A stretch of DNA of 64,000 bases from Caldicellulosiruptor hydrothermalis 108 (GTDB taxonomy: Bacteria > Bacillota > Thermoanaerobacteria > Caldicellulosiruptorales > Caldicellulosiruptoraceae). The notes under the pieces were generated by a model. The model had not been told where the DNA came from. It made no database searches and saw only the letters and a program-made list of their open reading frames with translations. Position numbers and translations under genes: made by a program. Every line of letters starts with the position of its first letter. Within the stretch, counting starts at the first letter, position 1. The DNA is taken from positions 774,001 through 838,000 of the forward strand of contig NC_014652.1 of the NCBI RefSeq assembly GCF_000166355.1, read 5' to 3'. This document shows, piece by piece, positions 51,871 to 60,575 of the stretch.

Positions 51871-52527
51871 ATGGACTTTTACTTAACGGCTCCTGACGGG
51901 AGCCGTCTTCATTTTCCGATAAATCCTGAAAGAATTACAGTAGAAGCAGGGAACAAAACACAAACATACTCAATTGTCAATCTCGGTGACATAGTGATTC
52001 CACGAGGAATTGTCCCTGCGCGATTCAGCTTCGAGGGTTTTTTCCCTGGAGAGCTAAGAAAAAATGCTTCATATGTGAAAGATTGGCGACATCCCAAGGA
52101 GCTTATAAATTTGCTTGAGAGGTGGAAAAACAACAATACAAAATTGAGACTGTTAGTAACTGAAACGACAATCAATCACGATGTATATTTCGACGGTGAA
52201 GGGAGTCTGCAATATGAATTCAAAGGTGGTCATGGTGATTGCTACTATTCGCTAAAGTTGATTGAGGCAAGGAATTTAGTAGTTATGGCAGAGAATGAGT
52301 TAAAAACAAAAGTTTCTGCAAGTAGTAAAGGCAAAACTACAACAAAAAGGCCAACTCCACCGCCACCTAAAATTTACACGGTTAAGCCCGGCGACAGCCT
52401 GTGGGCAATAGCGAAGAAGACTTTAGGAGATGGCTCTAAATGGAAGACAATATATGAGCTTAACAAAAAGGTTATTGGCCCTGACCCAAACAAGATAAGG
52501 CCTGGCATGCAGCTTCGCATATCATAG
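51871..52527 (+). CDS. xkdP: LysM-domain tail protein (XkdP-like)
   Basis: 218 aa. The N-terminal domain (DFYLTAPDGSRLHFPINPERITVEAGNKTQTYSIVNLGDIVIPRG) is XkdP-like. A Thr/Pro-rich linker (KTTTKRPTPPPP) leads to one LysM (YTVKPGDSLWAIAKKTLGDGSKWKTIYELNKKVIGPDPNKIRPGMQLRI), which binds peptidoglycan during tail puncture. ATG 51871 is chosen because AGAGGCGATGG is its binding site; the earlier TTG has none. Confidence 0.85.
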   Translation: MDFYLTAPDGSRLHFPINPERITVEAGNKTQTYSIVNLGDIVIPRGIVPARFSFEGFFPGELRKNASYVKDWRHPKELINLLERWKNNNTKLRLLVTETTINHDVYFDGEGSLQYEFKGGHGDCYYSLKLIEARNLVVMAENELKTKVSASSKGKTTTKRPTPPPPKIYTVKPGDSLWAIAKKTLGDGSKWKTIYELNKKVIGPDPNKIRPGMQLRIS

Positions 52528-52539
52528 AGGTGTTTTAAT

Positions 52540-53538
52540 ATGATTGACATTAGCAAAATTAAATATGAAGTATTCTTAGTAACGCCGCAAGGTGAGAGGA
52601 TTTCACTCTCACCTTTTTTATTGGATTTGAGCTGGGAAGAGAATGAAGGTGAACTTGCAACAAGGGCAGAAGCAGAGTTTAGAAACGTGAAATTACAAAA
52701 CAAATGGCTCCATCAATGGTTGGCATTAAACAGTAAGGTGTTTATCTACTCGGATTGGGGCAGTGGTCTACAAGAGGTTTTCAGAGGCAGTATATTTGTA
52801 TGGCGATTTAGAGATGATAGCCAAGCAACAGTAGGTATAACTGCTTATGATGATTTGATATATCTCGCAAAGAGCAAGGATGATAGATTCTACAAAGCTG
52901 GTATGACAGCTAAGGGGATTATTCAGGATATAGCAAGGGCATGGAATATTCCACTTGGCACAGTCCAAGGGCCAAACGTCAAGTTGGCAAAGCAAATTTT
53001 TCGGGGCGATACATTGGCAGATATGATTTTTTCTGTGTTAGAGCAAGCAAAAAAACTTGGTGCTGGTAAATGGATTGTAAGAAGTAAACAAGGCAAGGTT
53101 GATGTAATTAAGGTCGGTTCAAATAATACTGTTTACTGTTTTACTCAAGATACAAACATCAGCAGTATAGAAGATCAGCAAGACATAGAAGATTTAGTAA
53201 CAAGAGTGAAGATAATTGGTGCAGAAGATAAGGAAGGGAGAGCACCTGTTGTTGCTAAGCTTGATGGCAAAACTCAGTTTGGAATACTGCAAGAGATTGT
53301 ATACCAAAGGCAATATGATAACCTATCAGCAGCAAAAACTGCAGCACAAGAAATTCTAAAAGAGCGTGGTCAACCACGAAGGCAAAGAAGAGTAGCAGCC
53401 CCTGATATTCCTTTTTTGCGTAAGGGTGATAAAGTAAAAATCGTTGCAGGAACTTTGAACGGCTACTATATTATCTCAAGCATAGCACATGATGCTACTA
53501 ACCGTACGATGACAGTGGAGGTGGAGGATGTTGGCTAA
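52540..53538 (+). CDS. xkdQ: Baseplate hub protein (XkdQ-like)
   Basis: 332 aa, matching the XkdQ/gp27-like hub that links tube and baseplate (EVFLVTPQGERISLSPFLLDLSWEENEGELATRAEAEFRNV; then GITAYDDLIYLAKSKDDRFYKAGMTAKGIIQDIARAWNIPLG). It is followed by the XkdR-like gene with an overlap. Confidence 0.85.
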   Translation: MIDISKIKYEVFLVTPQGERISLSPFLLDLSWEENEGELATRAEAEFRNVKLQNKWLHQWLALNSKVFIYSDWGSGLQEVFRGSIFVWRFRDDSQATVGITAYDDLIYLAKSKDDRFYKAGMTAKGIIQDIARAWNIPLGTVQGPNVKLAKQIFRGDTLADMIFSVLEQAKKLGAGKWIVRSKQGKVDVIKVGSNNTVYCFTQDTNISSIEDQQDIEDLVTRVKIIGAEDKEGRAPVVAKLDGKTQFGILQEIVYQRQYDNLSAAKTAAQEILKERGQPRRQRRVAAPDIPFLRKGDKVKIVAGTLNGYYIISSIAHDATNRTMTVEVEDVG

Positions 53539-53932
53539 CAGTGGGGCAAGCAAATTGGCACAGGTGTTGATAGAGAGAATAGCAACACAAACTCAAAAAG
53601 CTGATGTCCTAGAGCTTGGCACAATTCAGTCTGATATGAGCTTGAAGCTTGATAGATTTTCGGTTCCAATACCACAAGGTGAATATTTAGTTGCAGAGTG
53701 GCTTGTGAAGTTAGAAATACCATTCTTTGAAGCAAAGGCTACTCAAACAGGACTTAAAGATAGTACCGGCGGTGATGTAACTGGCGAAGCTAATTTTAGT
53801 TTTCAGCCTGCAAACATAGATAAGGTAAAGTTGAATTTCAAGGCTGATTTGAAAGCAGGTGATAGGGTTTTGGTTGCATGGGTAAATGATAACACCGACC
53901 CGGTTGTTATTTGTAAGGTGGTGAGTAGCTGA
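53528..53932 (+). CDS. xkdR: DUF2577 baseplate protein (XkdR-like)
   Basis: 134 aa; the pattern ALVIERIATQTQ...VLELGTIQSDMSLKLDRFSVPIPQGEYLVAEWLVKLEIPF...LKAGDRVLVAWVNDNTDPVVICKVV is that of the OB-fold DUF2577 family. Overlaps XkdQ by 11 bases and XkdS by one. Confidence 0.8.
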   Translation: MLANSGASKLAQVLIERIATQTQKADVLELGTIQSDMSLKLDRFSVPIPQGEYLVAEWLVKLEIPFFEAKATQTGLKDSTGGDVTGEANFSFQPANIDKVKLNFKADLKAGDRVLVAWVNDNTDPVVICKVVSS

Positions 53933-54372
53933 TGCCAGAGCTTTATCCAGTTTTTGATATGCCAGAGTTAATAGAGCAGACAGAATCCATAAAGCAATAT
54001 GGTAAGAGTTGGTTATTTGATTTTGAGAAAGGAGATTTTTTTACTGACAGCTCAGGGCGAATACTTGAAGCTGATGAGCATCAAGCATGGGTGCAGTGGT
54101 GTATAAAAACAGTTCTGACAGAACGCTTTGCATATTTGATATATAGCACTGATTATGGAGTTGAAATTGAGCAAGCACTAAAACAATCTGATCGCAGAAC
54201 AGTGGAGACAGAGTTAGAAAGAGTTATTACAGAGGCTTTACTTATAGATGAGAGAACAGAAGTTGTAAAAGATTTTGCTTTTGAATGGCAAGGTGATTCT
54301 CTCAAAGTTAGCTTTACCGTTGTATCTGTATTTGGAACATCGGAGAGAATTGAGGTGACGTATAGTGGCTGA
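53932..54372 (+). CDS. xkdS: DUF2634 baseplate protein (XkdS-like)
   Basis: 146 aa gp25-like wedge protein (WLFDFEKGDFFTDSSGRILEADEHQAWVQWCIKTVLTERFAYLIYSTDYGVEIEQAL). It anchors the sheath to the baseplate in related tails. Confidence 0.85.
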   Translation: MPELYPVFDMPELIEQTESIKQYGKSWLFDFEKGDFFTDSSGRILEADEHQAWVQWCIKTVLTERFAYLIYSTDYGVEIEQALKQSDRRTVETELERVITEALLIDERTEVVKDFAFEWQGDSLKVSFTVVSVFGTSERIEVTYSG

Positions 54373-55447
54373 ATTACCTGAGTTTTTAAATGAAACCTAT
54401 GAGTCGATTTTAGAACGAATGCTTTCAAAGATTCCTGATAATATTGATAAAAGTGAAGGTAGTTTTATCTATGATGCATTAGCACCAGTCGCTGCAGAAA
54501 TAGCACAATGGATTATTGTTCTAAAATCCTTGCTTGATAAGGTGTTTGTGCAAACAACGTATGGAGAATATTTAGACATGAAAGCACAGGAATTTGGTTT
54601 AGAAAGGAAACCAGCAGCAAAAGCAACTGGTAAGGTAACATTTTATGGGCAAGCAGGAACTATAATACCTCAAGGAACAAAGGTTGCCACGGAAAGTACA
54701 GGAGAGGCTGAAGGTATTGTGTTTATAACCTTAAACGAAGCTGTTATTGGACAGGATGGTACAGTAACTGTTGATATAGAGGCAGAAACAGCAGGTACAC
54801 AAGGAAACGTAGTTGCAGGTGCAATAAAACTCTTATTAGACCCAGTTGATGGGGTTACTGCAGTTACAAATACTCAAGCGACGACAGGGGGAACAGACGC
54901 AGAAGACGATGAAAGTCTGCGACAAAGGATATTAGCAAAAGCAAGGAATCCTGTGACGTCTGGTAATGTTAATCATTACAAGCAATGGGCATTAGAAGTT
55001 GCAGGCGTCGGTGATGTAAAGGTGTTTCAGCTCTGGAGTGGACCGGGCACGGTTAAGGTGGTAATCATCGACTCTAATAAACAACCTGCCAGCGCTGACC
55101 TTGACAATGCAGTTTATCAGCACATAGAGGAAAACAGACCGATTGGTGCACAGGTTACTGTTGTATCAGCGCAGCCTTTAACCATAAACGTTTCAGCGAC
55201 AATTGTTAGGGATACAAACTACACGCTTGAGCAAGTAATAACGAATGTTAGAAGCAAGATAACAGAGTATCTAAAGAGCATAGCGTTTAAACAGTCTTAC
55301 GTTAGCTATGCACAAATAGGAAGCTTGATATTAGACAGTGAAGGCGTATTGGACTATAGCAATCTTACCATTAATGGCGGGACAGCAAACATCGTAATAG
55401 GGGACGAGCAGGTTGCGGTATTGGGCGAGGTGATGCTAAGTGAGTGA
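54365..55447 (+). CDS. xkdT: Baseplate J-like protein (XkdT-like)
   Basis: 360 aa, GTG start inside the end of XkdS. The gpJ-like middle (GEYLDMKAQEFGLERKPAAKATGKVTFYG...TIIPQGTKVATESTGEAEGIVFIT) and TQATTGGTDAEDDESLRQRILAKARNPVTSGNVNHYKQWALEVAGVGDVKVF are diagnostic of baseplate wedges. Confidence 0.92.
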   Translation: MAELPEFLNETYESILERMLSKIPDNIDKSEGSFIYDALAPVAAEIAQWIIVLKSLLDKVFVQTTYGEYLDMKAQEFGLERKPAAKATGKVTFYGQAGTIIPQGTKVATESTGEAEGIVFITLNEAVIGQDGTVTVDIEAETAGTQGNVVAGAIKLLLDPVDGVTAVTNTQATTGGTDAEDDESLRQRILAKARNPVTSGNVNHYKQWALEVAGVGDVKVFQLWSGPGTVKVVIIDSNKQPASADLDNAVYQHIEENRPIGAQVTVVSAQPLTINVSATIVRDTNYTLEQVITNVRSKITEYLKSIAFKQSYVSYAQIGSLILDSEGVLDYSNLTINGGTANIVIGDEQVAVLGEVMLSE

Positions 55448-55985
55448 TGTGACAAAGTATGTGCCAGAGTTCTTGTTACAAAGCAAGATTTTTCAAACAG
55501 TTTACAATATTGAAAACGATGAGCTGACAAGTGTTGAGAATGCTATAAACGATATTTTAAATCAATGTTTTATTGACACAGCGACTTGGGGGCTAAAATA
55601 TTGGGAGCAACTGCTCAATATACCAGTTGACGAAAATAAACCTGCTGATTATAGACGCAGTGTAATAAAGTCCAAAATCAGAGGAGCAGGAACAATAACG
55701 GTTAGCCTTATAAAAACAGTTGCAGAAGCATATTCAAACGGTGAGGTTGAAGTTACTGAAAATGTTGCTCCATATACATTTGAAGTTAAGTTTGTTGGCA
55801 CAAGAGGTATTCCGCCTAATCTTGATGATTTGAAAAATATTATCAATGAGATTAAACCTGCGCATTTAGCTGTAACCTACACATTTACTTATCTTATCTG
55901 GGATGAGCTTGACAGCAAAAATTTAACGTGGGACCAGTTTGACGCTTTAGGTTTAACTTGGGATGAATTGGAGGTGCTTAAATAA
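55440..55985 (+). CDS. xkdU: DUF2313-like tail protein (XkdU-like)
   Basis: 181 aa, GTG start within the XkdT end. The main domain (WGLKYWEQLLNIPVDENKPADYRRSVIKSKIRGAGTITVSLIKTVAEAYSNGEVEV...) is XkdU-like. The C-terminus repeats a WDELDSKNLTWDQFDALGLTWDELE pattern of three short units. Overlaps the fibre gene by one base. Confidence 0.82.
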   Translation: MSDVTKYVPEFLLQSKIFQTVYNIENDELTSVENAINDILNQCFIDTATWGLKYWEQLLNIPVDENKPADYRRSVIKSKIRGAGTITVSLIKTVAEAYSNGEVEVTENVAPYTFEVKFVGTRGIPPNLDDLKNIINEIKPAHLAVTYTFTYLIWDELDSKNLTWDQFDALGLTWDELEVLK

Positions 55986-56779
55986 TGCCCGAGTTAACAC
56001 CACGGCTTGGAATCAAAAAACCTTTGGGTAATGAAACAGTTACAAGAGCAAGTTTCAACGAAAACTGGGATATAATTGACCAAAACGCAGCAAAGCAAGC
56101 TGACCTTGACGCTCACATCACCGCTCCAGCACCGCACAGCGGACATGCACCGTTGCAGCACACCCACGCAGGCAGCGACATAACAAGCGCGGTTGCGAGT
56201 GCTACAAATGCAGATACTGTCGACGGGAAGCATGCGAGCGATTTTGCTGCTGCTTCGCATACGCATGTTATAGCGGATATAACCAATTTACCATCAATTA
56301 GTTCTTCACCAATAGCGAATACAATTGCTCTAAGAGATAGTGCAGGTAAAATATCTCAATTTATTCCTATGTTTATTTTTTGGAATAACACAACAATAAG
56401 TATTCCAAATGCAACCGAAACAAAATTATCTTTTAATACTGTCATAATAGATACTGACAACATTTATAATGCTGCTGATACAACAAAATTCGTTATAAAA
56501 ACAGCAGGCAAATATATATTTATGGCAACAGTCGAATTTGCAATGAATTCCACAGGTTTCAGACAAATTGCAATAAAGAAAAATGGGATAAATATAGTTG
56601 TTCATAGGCATCCAGCAACAACATCTGAACTAACAATAATCTCTTGTTGTTCACCTGTTATTTCTTGCTCTGTTAATGATTATATTGAAGTTTATGTTTA
56701 CCAAAACTCGGGTGGTGCACTATCCATAAATGTTCCACCATATGCTCCAATATTTTCAGGATTAAGGGTAGGTGATTAA
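55985..56779 (+). CDS. Tail fibre protein with C1q-like receptor domain
   Basis: 264 aa. An N-terminal baseplate-binding part (TPRLGIKKPLGNETVTRASFNENWDIID) is followed by fibre repeats with paired His (APHSGHAPLQHTHAGSDI, AASHTHVIADI). The C-terminal 130 residues form a beta-rich domain like C1q/TNF heads (FNTVIIDTDNIYNAADTTKFVIKTAGKYIFMATVEFAMN...YIEVYVYQNSGGAL). It is likely the receptor-binding tip, and short for a fibre. Confidence 0.75.
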   Translation: MPELTPRLGIKKPLGNETVTRASFNENWDIIDQNAAKQADLDAHITAPAPHSGHAPLQHTHAGSDITSAVASATNADTVDGKHASDFAAASHTHVIADITNLPSISSSPIANTIALRDSAGKISQFIPMFIFWNNTTISIPNATETKLSFNTVIIDTDNIYNAADTTKFVIKTAGKYIFMATVEFAMNSTGFRQIAIKKNGINIVVHRHPATTSELTIISCCSPVISCSVNDYIEVYVYQNSGGALSINVPPYAPIFSGLRVGD

Positions 56780-56781
56780 AA

Positions 56782-57054
56782 ATGATATTACATTTTAACA
56801 AACCTAACAATCTTGACCAACTTCATGATGAGCTTCTTAAAAATAACATAATACCTGAAAGAGTAGAAGGAAAAGAAAATGATATATGGATAACAATATC
56901 TGATGATACTTCAGAAAATGTTATAACACTCATTAATCAAATTGTAGAAAGTCATATACCACAACCTAAACCCAAAGAATTTACACTTGAGCAACGCATA
57001 GCCGATTTAGAGCAGGCAATAGCTCTAATTGTAGGTGGTGGTTTAGGTGCTTGA
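56782..57054 (+). CDS. Small tail-fibre-associated protein (90 aa)
   Basis: Follows the fibre gene by 2 bases. An alpha/beta N-terminal domain is joined to a C-terminal helix (FTLEQRIADLEQAIALIVGGG), as in small phage assembly helpers. Not recognised. Its stop overlaps the XkdX-like start. Confidence 0.6.
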   Translation: MILHFNKPNNLDQLHDELLKNNIIPERVEGKENDIWITISDDTSENVITLINQIVESHIPQPKPKEFTLEQRIADLEQAIALIVGGGLGA

Positions 57055-57193
57055 GGCGATTAAAAATATATTTGTGAGAGTAATACAACGTCGCATGGCA
57101 GAGGAAGGCAAAACGGCAGAAGAGATTTTGAACGATTATCCAAAGCTAACAGATGAAGAGAAGACTGAAATCCTTTCAGCACTCCAGCGCTGA
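57047..57193 (+). CDS. xkdX: XkdX-like small tail protein (48 aa)
   Basis: GTG start with GTAGGTGGTGG upstream. MLEAIKNIFVRVIQRRMAEEGKTAEEILNDYPKLTDEEKTEILSALQR matches the tiny XkdX-type proteins that follow fibre genes. Confidence 0.7.
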   Translation: MLEAIKNIFVRVIQRRMAEEGKTAEEILNDYPKLTDEEKTEILSALQR

Positions 57194-57226
57194 GCTGGGG
57201 TGCTGATTTGTTGAGGTGTGGTAGCA

Positions 57227-57412
57227 ATGAAACTATGCATAGATTGCTACTGGTGCAGGGGAAACACAGCGACGACGTATCGCTGCGACCTGCACCGTTT
57301 GCTTTGCTTTGAGGCGTCGCAGCAGGCTTGCGGCGAGTGGCGGGCTGCTGAAACTGAACAGAAAGGGGATAGAGAAAATGAACAGCGAGCAGGTGATACA
57401 AGAAATCCTTGA
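57227..57412 (+). CDS. Small Cys-rich protein overlapping xhlA
   Basis: 61 aa (KLCIDCYWCRGNTATTYRCDLHRLLCFEASQQACGEW), a likely zinc-binding knuckle, GC-rich in codons. GAGGTGTGG lies upstream of the ATG. It overlaps xhlA by 35 bases. Not recognised. Expression is uncertain. Confidence 0.45.
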   Translation: MKLCIDCYWCRGNTATTYRCDLHRLLCFEASQQACGEWRAAETEQKGDRENEQRAGDTRNP

Positions 57413-57632
57413 ACGCTTAACAAGGATAGAAACAAAGCTTGATGACTATAATAAAGTACGAGAAAAGATTGATAACGCTAATTCGCAGCTACAAATACAC
57501 GAAGAGAAGATTAAGCATGTAGAAGGGAGAGTATCGAACATCGAAGCAAACAATAAATGGCTCTGGCGGACAGTCGTCGGAGCCATTATTACTTTGTTGA
57601 TGAGTATAATTGCTACGTTTATAAAAAAATAA
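57378..57632 (+). CDS. xhlA: Hemolysin XhlA-like protein
   Basis: 84 aa: a coiled coil (ILERLTRIETKLDDYNKVREKIDNANSQLQIHEEKIKHVEGRVSNIEANNKWLWRTVVG) and one C-terminal membrane helix (AIITLLMSIIATFIKK), the XhlA layout. It acts with the holin and amidase in lysis. ATG 57378 lies 14 bases after AGAAAGGGG. Confidence 0.8.
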   Translation: MNSEQVIQEILERLTRIETKLDDYNKVREKIDNANSQLQIHEEKIKHVEGRVSNIEANNKWLWRTVVGAIITLLMSIIATFIKK

Positions 57633-57650
57633 TGAAAGGAGATGCTGAAA

Positions 57651-58199
57651 GTGAAAATCTGTATAGACCCCGGCCATGGCGGTTCTGACCCGGGAGCTGT
57701 GGCAAATGGGCTTAAAGAGAAAGATTTGACTCTACAGATTAGCTTAGAAGTTGCAAAATTGCTAAAAGCTGCAGGACATCAAGTCATACTCACAAGGGAC
57801 AAGGATATTTATGTTCCTTTGAATATCAAACGAACTCCAGCTTGCGATATATCAGTATCAATTCATATCAATGCAGGTAGCGGGCAAGGTGTTGAAGTTT
57901 GGCATGCTCTTTACAATAAGCCTCAACAATCAAAAATGTTAGCAAGTTATGTTCTGCAGTTTATACTGAAATCTGTGCCAGCGCTTAAGAACAGAGGTTT
58001 AAAAAACAAAAAGAGTATTCATGGAAACTGGGATTATTACTTCATGCTGAGATGTGCAAAGGGTATTCCGATTCTTGTTGAATGTGGTTTTATTGACTCA
58101 AGCGATGCTAAAATACTAAAAACAAGATGGAAAGACATTGCAAAAGGTATAGCAAATGGTATTTTAGAATTTATTAAAGCAGGGGGCGTTAAGCAATGA
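57651..58199 (+). CDS. N-acetylmuramoyl-L-alanine amidase (endolysin)
   Basis: 182 aa amidase-3 family enzyme that cuts peptidoglycan. Zinc ligands appear in CIDPGHGGSDPGAVANG, and catalytic Glu in ILVECGFIDSSDAKIL. GTG 57651 is preferred over the ATG at 57642: AAAGGAG (57634-57640) would touch that ATG but is well spaced for the GTG. No cell-wall-binding domain is fused. The holin follows. Confidence 0.88.
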   Translation: MKICIDPGHGGSDPGAVANGLKEKDLTLQISLEVAKLLKAAGHQVILTRDKDIYVPLNIKRTPACDISVSIHINAGSGQGVEVWHALYNKPQQSKMLASYVLQFILKSVPALKNRGLKNKKSIHGNWDYYFMLRCAKGIPILVECGFIDSSDAKILKTRWKDIAKGIANGILEFIKAGGVKQ

Positions 58200-58525
58200 G
58201 AGAAGCAGTAATGCAGGCTTTTGTTTATATATTGCAAGCTCTGATAGTTATTGTTGGTGGTTACATTATAGCGTATCTGAAAGCAAAAGTAGGGCAACAA
58301 AAACTAAACATTGTTCTCAAAGTAGCTGAACAAGTTGTTAAAGCAACAGAGCAGATTTATGCAAACGTCAAAGGCGCTGGAAATAACAAAAAAGAACTTG
58401 CTGTTAAGTTCTTAATGGACAGGTTCAAGTTAACCGAGAAAGAGGCTGAAATGTTTGTTGAAGCAGCGGTAAGAGAGCTTAAAGTTTTAGAGCTTGAAGC
58501 TACTAAGGATATAAAACAGCAATGA
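58196..58525 (+). CDS. Phage holin, LLH family
   Basis: 109 aa; one N-terminal membrane helix (AFVYILQALIVIVGGYIIAYL) and a helical cytoplasmic region (KVGQQKLNIVLKVAEQVVKATEQIYANVKGAGNNKKELAVKFLMDRFKLTEKEAEMFVEAAVREL), the LLH-holin layout. Overlaps the amidase by 4 bases. Confidence 0.85.
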   Translation: MREAVMQAFVYILQALIVIVGGYIIAYLKAKVGQQKLNIVLKVAEQVVKATEQIYANVKGAGNNKKELAVKFLMDRFKLTEKEAEMFVEAAVRELKVLELEATKDIKQQ

Positions 58526-58551
58526 GCGGGGCGTCGTGCCCCGCTTTTTGC
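58524..58551 (+). terminator. Late-operon terminator
   Basis: AGCGGGGC and GCCCCGCT arms with a short loop, followed by TTTTTG. Confidence 0.8.
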
Positions 58552-58687
58552 ATTTTTATTCTATGAAAGCGGTTACAATACAAAACAACGTTCTCTATTG
58601 AGCTGATAGCTTACTATGAGATAAGCTAAAATTGCAAAGACAAAAGGCTTTTGCCACTTGTTCTTTTTCTCTTCCCACCAGTAGGGA

Positions 58688-58712
58688 GCGTGGCGCAATG
58701 CCACGCTTTTGC
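58688..58712 (+). terminator. Second terminator-like hairpin downstream of lysis genes
   Basis: GCGTGGC (58688-58694) and GCCACGC (58700-58706) with loop GCAAT and TTTT after it. A third hairpin, GCTGAG/CTCAGC, lies at about 58738-58756. Otherwise 58552-58851 contains no gene that I can see. Confidence 0.6.
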
Positions 58713-58851
58713 ATTGTTGTTGGACAAACAAAAAAGGCTGAGTCGCCGCTCAGCTTGGTTTGTTATATATCATATTATATTGTATGTTAGCAAAATGTTT
58801 GCAAAATATATGTGTTAGCAAATTTTAAATTCTTAAAACACTTGATTTGTC

Positions 58852-58897
58852 TGGCAGGGGCGGAGGGACTCGAACCCCCAGCCAACGGTTTTGGAGA
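58852..58897. repeat. Right attachment-site repeat
   Basis: 46 bases identical to 19402-19447, covering the tRNA-Trp 3' end from CCA to the anticodon loop. With the left copy it bounds the 39.5-kb prophage. Confidence 0.95.
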
Positions 58898-58927
58898 CCG
58901 CTACTCTACCAATTGAGCTACGCCCCT
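58852..58927 (-). tRNA. tRNA-Trp (CCA anticodon)
   Basis: Full cloverleaf: acceptor AGGGGCG/CGCCCCT, discriminator G, encoded CCA; D arm with AGCTCAATTGGTAGAGT; anticodon stem GCGGT/ACCGT with loop CTCCAAA (anticodon CCA); T arm GGGGGTTCGAGTCCCTC. It is the integration target of the prophage, whose copy restores the 3' half. Confidence 0.97.
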
Positions 58928-59051
58928 ACACTTACTTTATTATAATGGAAAAGATATAGAATTGTCAACATCTTTTTAGGATACACTTTTGAAAAGTTAA
59001 AGAAAAAAACAGAAATACTGGAGATAAATAAAAGTTAAAGATAATAATAGT

Positions 59052-59080
59052 TTGGTTTTAAGTGAGATTTGTGATATAAT
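59052..59080 (+). promoter_or_regulatory. Promoter of the GH4 gene
   Basis: TTGGTT (59052-59057), a 17-base spacer and TATAAT (59075-59080), with TG ahead of the -10 (TGATATAAT), about 35 bases before the gene. Confidence 0.65.
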
Positions 59081-59115
59081 TTATTTGAAATTTACAATTA
59101 TTATAGGAGGGAGTA

Positions 59116-60510
59116 ATGTTGAATACCACATCAGAACAACAAAAACAAATCAATATAGCATACATTGGTGGGGGGTCACGTGGCTGGGCATGGAGATTGA
59201 TGACTGATTTAGCTTTAGAGAAGGACCTGGGTGGTACTGTGAGACTTTACGACATTGACTTTGAAGCTGCTAAGACCAACGAAGTAATAGGCAATAAACT
59301 ATCAAGCAAACCTGAAGTAGTAGGGAAGTGGCAATATGTTGCTGTAAAGAGTTTGGATGAAGCTTTATATGGTGCAGATTTTGTTATCATTTCAATTTTG
59401 CCTGGGACTTTTGAAGAGATGTATTCAGATGTCCATGCACCTGAGAAATATGGTATATACCAGTCTGTAGGTGACACAACAGGACCAGGTGGTCTTATCA
59501 GAGGACTTAGGACTGTTCCTATGTATGTTGAATTTGCAGAAGCTATAAAGAGAAATTGTCCAGATGCTTGGGTTATCAATTACACAAATCCAATGGCTAT
59601 ATGCTTAAAAGCCCTATATGAGGTATTTCCTAAAATAAAAGCTTTTGGCTGCTGTCATGAAGTTTTTGGTACACAGAAGCTTTTGACAGAGGTTGTAAAA
59701 GAATTTTTAGGAGAAGAAAGAGAAATCTCAAGAAGAGAAATCAAGGTGAATGTTCTTGGTATAAATCATTTTACGTGGTTTGACAAAGCATCATACAAAA
59801 CTCATGATTTATTCCCTCTTTACAAAGAATTCGTGAACAAATACTATGAAGAAGGTTTTGAAAAAACAAAAGGATTGTGGGAAAAAGATTATTTTGCTTC
59901 TGCAAATAGAGTAAAGTTTGACTTATTTAAACGCTTTGGACTTATCGCTGCAGCAGGTGATAGACACTTGGCTGAATTTGTTCCTTACATTTATCTTACA
60001 GACAAAGAGACAGTTTATAAATGGAAATTCAACTTGACACCTGTTGAATGGAGAATTAAGCACAGAGAAGAGTTGATTAAACTTAGCAAAGAATACGCAT
60101 CTGACCAAAAAGAAGTTCCATTGAATCCTTCTGGAGAAGAAGGAGTCATGCAGATGAAAGCTATTTTAGGTTTGGATACGTTGGTGACAAACGTGAATTT
60201 GCCAAATATGGGTCAAATACCAAACCTTCCGATAGGTGCTATAGTTGAGACAAATGCAGTATTCACACATGATGACGTCAGACCAGTTTATGCAGGAAAG
60301 CTGCCTTCAGATTTGGCAAGCATAATGACAAGGCATATCAGCAATCAAGAACTTATAGTTAAAGCGGCTTTAGAAAAGGATTTGAACCTTGCAAAAAGAG
60401 CATTCTTGAATGACCCTGCAGTTGAAAGACTACCGCAGAGCAAAGCTGAGCAGCTTTTTGAGGAGATGATAAGTAACACTAAAAAGTATTTGGCATATTT
60501 AGGCTTGTAA
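59116..60510 (+). CDS. Glycoside hydrolase family 4 enzyme (LplD/MelA-like)
   Basis: 464 aa NAD- and metal-dependent glycosidase. The N-terminal NAD-binding loop is NIAYIGGGSRGWAWRLM. YTNPMAICLKAL, FGCCHEVFGTQ (Cys/His metal site) and GINHFTWFDKASY are GH4 signatures. It resembles alpha-galactosidase/LplD members. B. subtilis lplD lies after lplABC; here the Lpl-type transporter ends 39.8 kb to the left, with only the prophage and tRNA in between, so they were neighbours before integration. Strong GGAGGG precedes the ATG. Confidence 0.88.
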   Translation: MLNTTSEQQKQINIAYIGGGSRGWAWRLMTDLALEKDLGGTVRLYDIDFEAAKTNEVIGNKLSSKPEVVGKWQYVAVKSLDEALYGADFVIISILPGTFEEMYSDVHAPEKYGIYQSVGDTTGPGGLIRGLRTVPMYVEFAEAIKRNCPDAWVINYTNPMAICLKALYEVFPKIKAFGCCHEVFGTQKLLTEVVKEFLGEEREISRREIKVNVLGINHFTWFDKASYKTHDLFPLYKEFVNKYYEEGFEKTKGLWEKDYFASANRVKFDLFKRFGLIAAAGDRHLAEFVPYIYLTDKETVYKWKFNLTPVEWRIKHREELIKLSKEYASDQKEVPLNPSGEEGVMQMKAILGLDTLVTNVNLPNMGQIPNLPIGAIVETNAVFTHDDVRPVYAGKLPSDLASIMTRHISNQELIVKAALEKDLNLAKRAFLNDPAVERLPQSKAEQLFEEMISNTKKYLAYLGL

Positions 60511-60537
60511 GGATTACAACAATTTCAAAAATAACCA

Positions 60538-60575
60538 TCAGGGGCTTGTTAGCTGTCTAATAACGAGCCCCTTTT
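60538..60575 (+). terminator. Terminator after the GH4 gene
   Basis: AGGGGCT and AGCCCCT arms with inner TTA/TAA pairing, followed by TTTTTCTGG. It overlaps the 3' end of the dnaB-like pseudogene. Confidence 0.65.
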
